Origin: Phlebotomus papatasi
Taxonomy: Eukaryota; Arthropoda; Insecta; Diptera; Psychodidae
Length of the DNA: 64,000 nucleotides
Direction: 5' to 3'
Assembly (NCBI RefSeq): GCF_024763615.1
Contig: NC_077223.1
Span: forward strand, 111,538,627 to 111,602,626
Shown: positions 12,795 through 25,500 of the stretch, piece after piece
Position numbering within the stretch: the first letter of the stretch is position 1
How the letters are laid out: each line of letters opens with the position of its first letter
Notes under the pieces: generated by a model
Told to the model about the DNA's origin: nothing
Database searches by the model: none
What the model saw: only the letters and a program-made list of their open reading frames with translations
Position numbers and translations under genes: made by a program

Positions 12795-13356
12795 AGCACC
12801 AATATATGTAGTTTTATATATATACATTTCGTTAATATTCCAACTTGAAAGTTATTAATATTTTGTTTTAGGAAAAAGAAAACAAAAATGATATTTCATT
12901 TAAAGATATGTAAATTGATTAAAATTCAATGATGCTTTAATAAATAAATTTTATTTGAAGCTTTCATTTAGGGAACCATCACTCAGTCCGAAAAACATTC
13001 CTCTCAATTTCACCTTCAAAATGATACATGAATTATTGAAAAACCTCTCAATTTTTTTTTATAAAATTCATCTTTCGATTGCCCTTTCTGCTTTCAATGA
13101 TACACTTTTAATTAATGTAACTTTTTTGTGGACAAAAGCTATTGAAAATACAGTGAAAATTTTTATACAACTTTTATTTACTGATCCAACATTTTGCATC
13201 CGATTTTTTTTTTAATTAGAACATTCTACCTCTGAACATTTATAGTTGCAATTTTAATTAATTTAAAAAATCATTTAAATGTATTTTTAATTAAAAGGTT
13301 ATCGTGATATAGATTAAAATTTGTTTTTGCGATATATATATTTTTTATCTTTGCAG

Positions 13357-13528
13357 ATTATTTAGTGCAGCTAGTTCGGACTCAATACGATTCAACTCTA
13401 ATTTATCTAGTCAAAATGATAACGACTTGCGGATATCAGTAGATAATACGTGTACAGATTCTTTAGTTACTGCTCTAGATGATGAAGCCTTACTATTAAC
13501 GGAATTTAACGAAATGGCAAAATCAAAG
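13357..13528 (+). CDS. Ih: Ih coding exon: N-terminal cytoplasmic tail
   Basis: The exon follows a TTTGCAG acceptor and ends AAATCAAAG before a GTGAAA donor. It opens with the last base of a split codon (an A, probably completing Arg) and then reads 57 codons without a stop, beginning LFSAASSDSIRF and ending NEMAKSK. The tail is rich in Ser, Asn and Asp, as expected of the poorly structured N-terminus of insect Ih proteins. An in-frame ATG at 13514 near its end could start a shorter isoform. The incoming codon is split, so at least one more coding exon should lie upstream; I could not find it. Confidence 0.85.
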
Positions 13529-16500
13529 GTGAAATATTTCAAATTTGACCTCAATTGAATGGCAATTCCTCAGATGTTTTTTTCTTATCCCCGGAAAAAA
13601 GGTTCATTTCGACGATGTCTCTCTGTATGGTACGCCGAAGGAGGAACCGCTACCGACAATCCCGGTGGTGCCGGAGAAGACGTCATCGAATTTCATCAAG
13701 AACCAACTGCAGTCATGGTTTCAACCCACAGACAACCGTTTAGCTATGAAATTATTCGGTAGCAAGAAAGCCTTAGTTAAAGAGAGAATTAGACAAAAAT
13801 CAGCCGGTCACTGGGTAATCCATCCATGTAGTTCATTTCGGTAAGTAAAAATACTTTATAATGCTATTTGCCTTTAATTGACTGCCATCACAAATACACT
13901 CAGAAAAATCTAATGTTTCAGTGACGCTTCGAATACATTCCGATCAACCACATTCCGCCTTTTCTTATCTACTAACTGTACATTTAAGTAGAAAACTAGA
14001 CATTAGTCTCACAAATTTATATAAAATTGAGCAAAAATAATAAATATTTTTATCCAAATTTTTAGTAACATCAAAGATTTCAGAGAACTTCCTGGATTAC
14101 AAGTTCTGTCTAGAGTATTTCTCAACCGATTGATTAAAGTCTAGGTTCTTTATCTTGGAAGCTCTATCAAGTCCCGACCCGAATCGTTTTCCGCCGGCTA
14201 TAAACCGACCAATAAACTATAATTAGCCTTTTTTCTGAAATTCTATTGTATTTTCCTCCCAAGTCCATGCATGTAGCCGTCGTTGTTTAGCATTGCACTG
14301 TCTGCGATTCAAAGATAATCTAGGTAAACTTTAAAAGGATACCCAGTGAAAAATACTTTTCACGAAAATTATGGATTCATAAACCAGCTTTCAACTTTAT
14401 CCAAAAAATATCTTTAATTTTTCTGAGTATGTCAATATTGATGGCAATAATTGCAAAACCATATTCTTGAAAAATTAGTTTTGCTCGAGACAATAATATG
14501 TGATTTCCATTTTTCCTCCATCCTTTTTTCAGATTCTACTGGGACTTATGTATGTTGTTGCTACTCGTTGCGAATTTGATCATTTTGCCTGTTGCCATAT
14601 CTTTTTTCAATGATGACCTTAGCACTAGGTGGATTGCTTTTAATTGTCTAAGTGACACCATATTTTTGATAGATATTGTTGTCAACTTCAGAACAGGTAA
14701 TCGATACTTCCATATTAACCTTTTACCTTTTTACACAATATATTGCAAGAAATCATGCCATGTTGAAACACAAGAAAAAATCATAGAAACAATTTGAACA
14801 TATATACATGTGTTACATAGGAAAATGTGATGGGATTGTAGACATAACTTCCAATTAAAATTACCTTTTTTCCTTCCTCGTACTGTTCTATCTGTGACAT
14901 CTTTTAGGTATAATGCAGCAAGATAATGCGGAGCAAGTGATATTAGATCCTAAGATTATAGCGAAACACTACCTTAAGACATGGTTTTTTCTGGATTTAA
15001 TTTCATCCATACCACTCGACTACATTTTTCTCATCTTCAATCAGGTAAGTTGGTTTAAGCTCAAATTTATTGGACAATACTATCATGACCTTTCTTTTAT
15101 TTTGGTTAGTTTTTTTGGTTATTTTTTCTTCTTGAAGTGCAAGTGCGCAACTTAAGAAATCAACCGAATTTGCAAAACACAATATCGATGATTTATCTTT
15201 AGGAATAGTGTTTGCTTTCTACTTAAATATTATTTGTTTATATGATAAATTTTTGCGTTTCAGCCTCAAAATTCCTCGCTTAATTTTATAACGTGACTTT
15301 AGGATGTGGAAGATTTTCTCAAAAGTTATTTAGTATATTACGAGATATGGTAGAAAATTTAAACAATTAAGACGTCTAATTTAAATTGAAACCAAATATA
15401 ATTGTATGTATGTATGTATTAGTCTTCAATTCTAAGGCAAGATTTAATTTTACATTTATATTAACCTTCATAAATTGATTTGGATTCTCTAATAAAAATC
15501 TTTAATTTTAAGGTGTTAAATGTCTTTATGCCTTAGTGGAAATTTGACAAACTTCAGAATAACAAATTTGAAATGCAAATATCAAATATTTTAATTTTTG
15601 TTTAATTCTAAATCTGGTCCGGAAGGCATTTTAGATCTTTAAATATAGAAAATTTTTATGTATGTTTTTGAAGCATACTACCAAATTTCTTTAATGGCGT
15701 CTAATACCTTTACATCATAATGCGAAGCCTTTAATTTTGACACTAAATATTTAACTTTCAACTCTATTTATATAAGAATGGAGGGATTCATAAAAAAACC
15801 TGGCTTTTTAAATAAAATATTAATTAAAATTACTTCAACCATTTTAAAGAATTAGTTTTTGATTATAATTTAAATGATTTGAAAACGATTGAAAGGCTTT
15901 CAATTCGAGTATAGTTTTTAGAATCTAAACATGCCATTTGTTTTCGAAACCAATTTGACATAACAATACAAAAATATTTTACAGAATGGACAATTTATTT
16001 GCAATATTTATAAGAGCAATAGATATATTTTAGATTCTACTGTCAATTATTTTTACTATAAATTTACGCATTTTAATGAATTTTCGAGCAATTTGCGTAA
16101 ATACAACACTTATTCGGTTTGAGTTAAGGGGTTACGTGGGTCTTGCTGTCTAAAAAAAACTGCATATTTCCTTGACATCTTTTTTCAAATTTTGTCAAAA
16201 ATCCAAATTTCATTTAAAAAAAATCTGCCGTTCAAGTACGAACTTAACTCATCAGCTAACAGGAAATATTTAATTCTTTGACGTCAGATGAATATATTCT
16301 AAGAAATTTTTCCACCAAAAAGTATGTTTTTGTTTTTTTCAAAAAAGGTCTCCGATAATCAGGTCTCAACGCTGAATTTTTAAAATTTTTAAATAAAAAT
16401 TTCAGAAAATATTTTTTAAATTTGTACCTTTATATGCTTAAGCACTTCAATTACAATAAGAAAATTATGTCAAAATTAATAGAGAAAATGTGGTGTTTTT

Positions 16501-19500
16501 CAATCTTTTTGACCCACATAACCCCTTAAAACACGTTAAGATTTAAGAATATATTTTGGGAATTTTATTTCAATTAATATTTAGTAAATAATATTTCTTT
16601 GGGATGCATTTTAATTGCTTTATACTGTGAGTGTGGTGAGTGTATCTCGTGATACTACGAAATAATTTAAAATTTGTGAAAATCTTCCTTATTCGCGAAA
16701 CTTCCGCAATTTGAGCAACTTGTCTAAAATTTGCGTTTTGCCAAATAACAATCAATGTTTGTGGCTTAATTGTGAAGAACACTCAATTTACATATTCTAA
16801 ACAGACTGTGAAAAATGTTCCTGTGTGCTTTAATGTTTTGCTCAAAAGCCACATAAGCAAAGAATACAAGAAAGAAAGGAAAAAGTCTTTTAATGAGTTT
16901 ACGCGGGAGGGAACTTTCTCGCGGAATAAGAAGTTAGTTAATGAAACTCAAGGAGAGTTCTGTAGTATACTACTTTTTTTCCTGCCAGACCATTGTTGTC
17001 TTCAGCAAACCTCGTGGAAGAATAATTAAAGGGGAATTTATGAGTTGTACAATAAAAATGTTCTTCACCACTTTAGTTATTGGTAGCAAAAAAATGCCTT
17101 CAGAGCTTTTCAATTCTCAATTCGAGTGTATAAATATTCACGCGTTTTTTACTAGTACAACGACAACTAAGAAAATTAACATTAATTCTTAGCTGTATTT
17201 TCTTTTACACTACTTCACCACCAAAATCATAGCTTAAATCCACATTTTATTCAACTGAAATTCCCTCGAGGTAGACAGACTTTTTCACTAAAAAAATCAG
17301 CCGCAGACATTATAACGAAACATAGCGTCAGAAACTATTTTTAGGATCATAGTGGAAATATCTTTTGGTTTTAAATGGTGAATAATGCACAGTGGAGTAC
17401 TTGGTTCTTTGATCCCCAAAGTTTAGCGGAATTTATTCTTACCTTCGATATAAATTTTATTTTAATTGCGATCATGGTTTGAAGCAGAGGAAAAAATCGT
17501 ATTAGATTAGACGACATATTATCGAAATTTATTCACAAACTTTTTTTTTTATCTTTTCCAGTACATTGCCTCATCGGTATGTTATTTTTTATTTTGATTT
17601 TTTTTATTTTGAATACTCTTTTATTCATAAATCTTCCATTTGTCTTGCTGTTTCATTTCTTTTCGCGAAACTTTGATCTCTAAATTCAGGAGCAATAATT
17701 TGCTGAAGTTCTTTATATTCTATTTTAAATTCAACTTCTAAAATATTAAAATAATACTGTCTTTGCCAGAAGTCAGTTGAAAATGGTCAAAGTGACAGAG
17801 AGTTGTAGTAAGAAAATTCTCAAAACATGACACGAATAGTAATTTTGGAGGGAAAATTGTCAACAGGTTAGTATTCAAATGAATAAAATTTTGCATGAAG
17901 GAAATGGTAATGTTTTCATGCTTTTCCTTTCGTGGAATTTGACACAGAATATTTTCTAAAGGCAGGCATACAAAATTTATAGTTCCAAGCATATGAAACC
18001 GAATTGTTCTATGGCAATTTATTCATTCCTGGAATACAGATATACTTACCATTTCAGCGGTTAATGTTGTATTCATTCCAAGTTTGTGGTGTATATAAAA
18101 TATTTGACGTAGAAAATTTACCAGAAATTAGCTACACGTGTTAGAAAATTAAAATCACTTTTTTGTGTTCAATCAATTGTCATACTTTAATCACATTTGT
18201 TGTTTTTTTTTTAAAGAGAAGCTTTATCTAAATGCACTAAAAATTTTAATCGATTACTGAGTCAAAATAAGGATTGTAGAACCATGAAAATAATTTCGCA
18301 ATTGTGTTTATAAAAGGAGAAAGTCTTGAATGATATACCCTCAAATGGTAATCAAAAAAATGTAAAAAGCAATCGCATAACTTAGAATCAATCGCTAGAA
18401 AAATCACCTTCAAGAATTATTTGCAAAATAAAAAAAAGCAATTGCAAAATGGAATGAAATCAATCCGATAATTCCCAAAAATCAGTCGTAAAATAAAAAT
18501 AAAAAAAAAACATTATCGCAATAGAAATCCGAAAATAGGAGAAATCCATACAATTTTTTCCAGTTAGTCTATTTATAAAAATCAATCACATCATGGAATA
18601 TGATATCGATCGTGTGATATGTAGGGTTTAATCTCATTTACACAAATTTACATTTATCCTTTAGGATTGAAAATCATATAGGTGTCAAAACCACTGTAAT
18701 TGATTGCGTGTAGTGCAAAATTTTATTTAAAGTTAATAATATAAAAAATTTTCTTAATAATTTATTATAAGCGTTTTATTTGAGAATGACAAAGAGCACA
18801 ATGGAAAAATTATATTGCCGTTTTTCTGTTTAATTATGGCCAAAATATATAAATCGCTTGTTATAATATTTCCTTTGACCATTTTCGAAACAAGAATAAC
18901 TTCGGCTAAAGGCGTCTACACATTGGGAGCAATTTTCGTCAAAAATTGCGTTTTTGACAGAAATTTGGAAACGTCAAACGCTGCAGTGAATTTCCTTCAA
19001 AAAAGCAAGTTTTGACAAAAATTTCTCAAAATGTGTAGAGGCCATAAAATATCACAAATATTAACAGAAATTTTTGCTCCTTAATGTCTTTTTCAAATCA
19101 TATTTATCACATTTCTTATATCTCTGTATGTTTTCTTTTTCCACTTAATTCAGATTTCTTCCTCATTCTTTTCAGTCATGTGAATGTTTGAATTTTTTTA
19201 AAAAGAAGATGCATGACCATTTATCAAAGAGGAATTGGTGATTTTGACATAATTTTTCAATCAAAAATGTCGTATCAGCACAGCATTTTATTGTCAAATG
19301 AAAATTAAGGGAATGAATTTCCTGATGCGGAATACTATTAAGTGAACTATTTTTTAACGAGGACGTGATTCTTGTATAATAATAATTATCACAACTAATT
19401 AGCCAACTTGTAAATTAAATTGAACTTCACATAGTGACAGAAACTCTTAATCAAACATGTGAAGCGTATCCTTAACATCAAGTGCCCCCAGTTTTAATAT

Positions 19501-22500
19501 TCGCGTGCAATATGCTCTTTCTCTCAACTGTTTTCAAAAAATGGTTCACTTTTGGAATATGTGACATTGAATAATTGAATTTGCACTTTATGAGTGAAAG
19601 TTGAAAAAGATTGTTTAAGAATTTTTAACCACATAGTGTGGTCGAGGGATTAATCTGAGAATGGGGAAGGGGGTAGGGGTTAAGTTAAGTACTCTACAAT
19701 TACCCAGGGAAAGTAGAAAGAAGGTTCGTTAGGGTATGGAGAAAAAAGCGGAAGGTGAGAAATATACTTTAATGTGAGACATTGAAGTTTCTTTTCAATA
19801 ATAGCTCCTTCACCCATGAACTACATTTTCAGTCTCATTCGATTTGTATTATGCTCAAACAATTTGTTGCAATTGCGAGATCGTGAATGTAAAACTGGGT
19901 TAGGAAGATTAATGTATTTTGAGGTGAATTTTCAATGCAACTGGTTTTGTACGTTGAGTTCAAACAGCAATGTCAAGAAGAAAAAACTATTCATCCATCA
20001 ATTGTGGGCAGTTGGTTGAAATTCTTTTAAGTTACGGTTACTGTTATCAAAGTAAAATGTGACTTTGGCTAATCGATTCTATATTTAGGAGAATGATTTC
20101 TTGATACTCCTAGATTAAGATTATAATATTTTTGAAGAATATTTGGAGCTGGATGTCTAGGGTCAGCAATTGTCTGAGTTGGTCGTATTTATTAAATCTT
20201 CTTAGCGAAATCACAGGTGAAAGAGAAAAGAAGTAATATATCAACTTGAGGTTTTTAACAAGGGTGAGATATTACTATAAAAAAATGATATAGAGGTAAT
20301 TGTCCTTATGAGTAGAAATTTTAGGCAGTGGAACTAAGAATAGTTTTTTTTTTTTAATTATATACCGCAGTTTTTCTTGATTTACAAAAAAAATGGTAAA
20401 ATCGTTTTAATATTTTTGGGATGGTTTAAAAACGGCAACGCTTGATATTGTTATGGAGATAATTTTAACTTGTAGCTGTTCCTAAAAAAATAAAAATTAT
20501 TCGGAATGAACTTATATTGTAGACTGAAAATTTAAGTTGTCAACAAATTAGTCCAAGATACCTACTAAAGTCTTATTAATTTTGATAAGAATCTCATAAG
20601 TCACAAGCTTATCAGGACTTATCACGGATTTCTTCTTTTGCATGCATAACCAATTCAAGGCTTTTCTTGGGCTTCTTTTTTTGTGAGAGAGGGAGAGCGA
20701 ATGGTGCTTTCTTTGAACTTTTTGGGGAAACTGGGGAAAACTTCGTTTGACATTCAAAGTCCAAGAACGTTCATTGATGAATAATAAAAATGATTTCTAG
20801 TGAAGGAAAAAAGTTTCAGCAGTTTTGGAGCTTTAATAATCCAGTGTATGAGGTCAGGTGTAAAATATAACTTTTCTCTCTATAAAGTTCACATTAGGCC
20901 AATATTCTGCCACTGGTGCTTGATAATTTATAATACATACAATAACTAAACATTCAACATTTTCAGATGGGGAGGGTCCTTACATTTGTGTGCTTAAGAA
21001 TTCAGAATTGCCAAAAGCCAAAAATGCACTTTAACAACATTTCGCTTAAGATATTTATGATTTTCGTTCATTGTGTGCTTAATTGAATTTTTGCTCTCTT
21101 TCAAATATTTAACCCAAAAAATCCATTTTCTACTAACAATATTGAGTTTTGAGTTTCTGTTTCGATTTTCATGTTGGATATTTTTGACATGGAATTTTAT
21201 CATTTCTCTCCCATTTCTCCATCATCCAATTGCTTTCTATTTTTTTTTTAAACTAATACAGCAACTTTATGGCAAATTTTCAGGATTTTTCGGAATCTTT
21301 TCAAATACTGCACGCCGGAAGAGCACTACGAATCCTTCGATTAGCCAAACTTCTATCACTAGTTCGTCTCTTACGATTATCTCGTCTCGTTCGGTACGTG
21401 TCGCAATGGGAGGAAGTCTATGTAAGTATTAACCTTTAATTATTCTCAAAAATATTATTCAGCATTTTAGAATATCTATTTGAAATTATAATTTGGATGG
21501 AGAGAACCTCCCTCTATGTTCTTCAATTGAGATTAAGTTTTGATGTAAGAGTGTGCTGTATTGAAAATCAATAGTTCCCATTTATCTTACATACTTAAAG
21601 AAATTGATGAATAATGAATCGAAGAATAATAATTGGATATAGTCAAGAGAACACTTTATCAGGATATTATTCATAGCCTGGAGGGGGACTGAAAACCACT
21701 TGAACAGCATTTTTTTTTCTATACGTACAATTAAGAGTGCACGGAGTGCACATAAAATTAAAATAGCACCCGATATGCTGAGTTTGTACAGTGTCTTGTA
21801 GAATTATTAGGACAATGAAGTATTATAAATTGTTTTTTACACTAATTCTTCTTTTTTATTTGATAAGCTTAAAAGAGGCATAGCCTACACGAGTAGATGA
21901 TGTGAACCTCCTTACATACATTGAAAATTATAATGTAAGATCGTTGTTATAAATAATTCACGACTGGGACGTGACCTATAGTAGATAAGAACATATTTCT
22001 TAAGAGTATATTTGTAAATATAAAATATTTACATGGAAAAAAAGTTATTTGTGTTCTTACCTTCATGTCTTATTATTATTATTAATCGTATCGAGATATT
22101 TATATTACAAGGTAATCATTTTGCAATGCCATATCCCATGTTGGAAGAATCTGCTAAGTCCATTGTAGACCGTCCAGGAGTGCCTTCCCGTGGTGTAAAA
22201 TACTTCTTCCATGCTCCCGGAGTTGTTAGGCGAAGGCGGTGAATTTTTATTACGTTATATCACAGTGAAAATGTATTTTTCTAAACATTCAAATCTCCGG
22301 GCGGGACTAGAACTTACAACATTACTGTGAGTCAAGACGGAAATCTATCCGCCTAAGTGCCAACGGTCTTGCCTATTGCGTCACTTAGATCCCCACTTTC
22401 AATTAGGATAAATGGGTAGAAATTAGATTATGGGAGCTTCTCTAAGAGTTACCCATGATCTCGCTTTTAAAAATAACAATGTATAAATGAAATTTGATGA

Positions 22501-25500
22501 TTGTGTCGTATAGATTTATCTCTCCTTTTTAGAGCAAATTCTTATATCAATTTTAATGAGGATATTGTTATTCAGAAATTTTTCTGGCGTTAAAGGTGTT
22601 CGGATTTCATCCAGTGAGCTTCACTGCACTTGATTCCACGGGCATGGGACTGACAACCTCATCCCGTACAAGAAATAATAATAATAATGCATGTCTAGAA
22701 ATCCCATTGCGGGAAGGCCTTGTTCCTTCATGGAATGTTGCGCCAGCATTATTATTATTTTATTGTTATTCAAAATCTCCCTTCAAAAGGCGTTATGTTT
22801 CCCTGACTAGGTCGACATCACAATTTTTATTGATAATTCTTTTATTTTTTCATTATGATGAACGTAATTCTGTAATATAATTAAAGATGACCATAACGTC
22901 GAAACTCCTGCACCATACTTTCATTTTGATTTATAATTAAATCAGTAAAATTTTAGTTATTGTTCTGACGTAGAATTAAGGATGTTCAAACAAATTAAGT
23001 CCATATAAACTAATTGTTCTGTTTCAATTATTGCCCATAATTATACAGAACCATTTAAATAACTACAAACTGAAGACTTGCATGCTGTTTATAAAATTTT
23101 AAATTGATCAACTTAACTAGATATCTTCTATACTGAAGCTGTGTGAATTTAAAGGATTCTTTTTAATTATATGGAATCCGGCCGATAACTTGATGCAAAT
23201 AGAGAATTTTACGGTTTTTTTTTTTAACAACGTTCTTACTGATGCGAACTATTATTTACCTTTGTTACATTCTTAAGATTTACCAATTATTATATTCTTT
23301 AAAAGTTTATCATATACTTCTTCGTTTGAATAGTTTTACAAGACACTGTGCTACAAAGGCAATTAAAAAAAATAATAACGTTTAAAAACTACCACTAATT
23401 GTATAGTTCTTTATTTCTTGGTGATTGCATTCCGTATATTTTTATTTCTCTGCATTTCTCTTTATAGTATATATTACATATTTTCTTTATAAATTAGATA
23501 GGGTTGTTCAAGAGCAATGTAAATTAACGCAATGTCGAAAGTAATGGTGATTTGCGTCCTTGCATTCTTTCACAATATTTGCTGCTTCAAAAAAAAAAAA
23601 AAACTTAGCGATTGAAAGAGCAAGATACAATAAAAGAAAGTTTGTAAAGCTCTTTTAAAAGAGTCAATAATAAAATTGGTATATAAAAAAGAATCAAATT
23701 CTGTAACTTATTAACTCACTCTTACTGTGCTTATTTGAGTTTATTTTTATATTTTTTGTCTTTCACTTTCAATTGCGTGTTTACAGCTTTATATTGCTTA
23801 AAATGTATATTATTAAAAATGAAGACGAATTATAATTAATTAAATATATCTCATATGCAAATATACATCTTGTGTATAATACAGCGCTTCAAGAGCTTTT
23901 TCCCCCTGATAAATCTATTGCAATTTTTTCTTCGGTTTAACTCAAAAGCTTAAAAAATTACAGTCGTGGTGAAGATTTTAGTAATAACTCGATATTTAAT
24001 GAAATATTTCTACCCCAGATGTAGACAAAGGATTCTTCTCTTAAAACATTAAATAAAAGTTGAGAGAGAGATTTTACGTAATAATAGGATTGATTTATGA
24101 CCTAACAGGTCCTACTTTTGAGACTATTTTCTATTCTTTTTTTGTATAGTTTTCACCAGCTAACCGCAAAGTCTGCATTTATATATATTTCCTCTTACTC
24201 ACTACAGAATCTATTCTCTTATGCATCTCTAATATTTTCTTCGCATTTTTTTTTAACTTTGTACATGACATTCTCTTCCATTTTTTTTGTATTTCAATAC
24301 TCTTCAATTTCTAATACATTTCTACCATCCAAGCAAATGGATCAGTATCCATTTGATTTCCATTAATTGAGCTTTCTCTGCTCTGAATAAAAAGCTTATC
24401 TTTTATACAGTACCTACCCAAGTAGCAAACTAATGTCAGTGTACCGTTATTTTAACGAGTAATCTTAATAATTATTTAGACTTTACTCATCATACTTTCT
24501 AACTGATATATAACTTCCACGTCATAATAAGATATTTATTAAAATAAATATCACCGTATATGGTATATGTTGAATAAACACAGCCTCTCAATGGTGCGTT
24601 AGTCCCACGGAAAGCTTACCCTTCTTTATTTATTTATTTATGTTATTTTCTAAAGTGAGAATGTTCAAATTCCTTGAAATATTTGCAAAATCAATAGTAA
24701 AATTTTCAGTTTTCGTAATTTTATACATTATAAAGAAAAATCTGAATCTGAATTAAAATGAAGGATCTTTATTTTAATAAAATGTTGAATTTGCACGCAG
24801 AAAAGTAGAATGATGATGAAATACCTTACCCCATATGTTGTTAATTATATCACAATGGGAAAAATTTACTTATTAACGTTAATTTTATTTAAATTAATTA
24901 CGCTATTTTTCTAAAAAGAAAAAAAAATGAAGTCTGACAGTTTTTAGACATTTTTGACGTAATTGTTTATAAATAAAAAATAACGTAATATAATAAACTT
25001 TAGATAATGGTTAGAGAGACACCAAAAATCGTTTCAATGAAATTGAATAACATTTTTAATATAATTTCTACAGTAGAGTAAAATCTTGCTACTCGGGTAT
25101 ACAATCATCCCTGTAAAGTTTCCTATTCATGTCTAAATTGTGAGGAAGGAAGAGAATGGATGATAGAGTGAGAGATGTTGCAGAAAATTTACTGTGAGAC
25201 TTTTGTTTTCGTAAGAGAAAATTTCATTATATTTGCTTGGAAAATCTTTTGTGTGGAGATGAAAATATCTTTGCTACATTCGTTTCTTGCCCTTTTCTGT
25301 TATTTGCTTTTTTACAATTTACCAAAATACAGTCATCTTCTATTATATAAGAAAATCAATAATATGATTTGGATTTTACTTTTTAATATTTGTGTGAGTA
25401 AAAATTTTGCTGAATAGATGCGATAATATTTTTTTTTGTTGCTGCTCAAATTGTGCAAAGTTTATGATTACAGATACTACATATTGAATTGGTTCACTAA

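Larger units (their letters stand above)
1..13356. other. non-coding region upstream of the first visible Ih exon (5' flank or first intron)
   Basis: No reading frame in this span looks like a conserved protein. The split codon at 13357 shows that an earlier coding exon exists, so at least part of this DNA is probably intron. Listed separately within it: a fold-back element (717-948), SINE copies (1624-1947, 5907-6102), an AT tandem region (7440-8290), repeat monomers (10115-12794) and a long-armed fold-back element (11225-11441). A less AT-biased block at 9360-9740 has overlapping open frames but no recognisable product. The remainder is unremarkable AT-rich sequence. Confidence 0.6.
15045..21283. 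other. Ih intron between S3 and S4 exons
   Basis: AT-rich intron of 6.2 kb. It holds the candidate microexon (17562-17576), a TTAA-flanked inverted-repeat element (16124-16529) and a fold-back element (18911-19042). Open frames at 16772-17192 and 17738-17992 do not resemble known proteins and are treated as chance. I see nothing else definable. Confidence 0.7.

Noticed and set aside
15045..15155. Read-through of the S3 exon into the intron (37 more codons)
   Set aside because: The GTAAGT donor is strong and the S4 exon joins in phase; the extension has no channel-like sequence.
21262..21283. Alternative acceptor 22 nt upstream of the S4 exon
   Set aside because: Its use adds 22 nt, which breaks the frame through S4; no sign of a compensating change.
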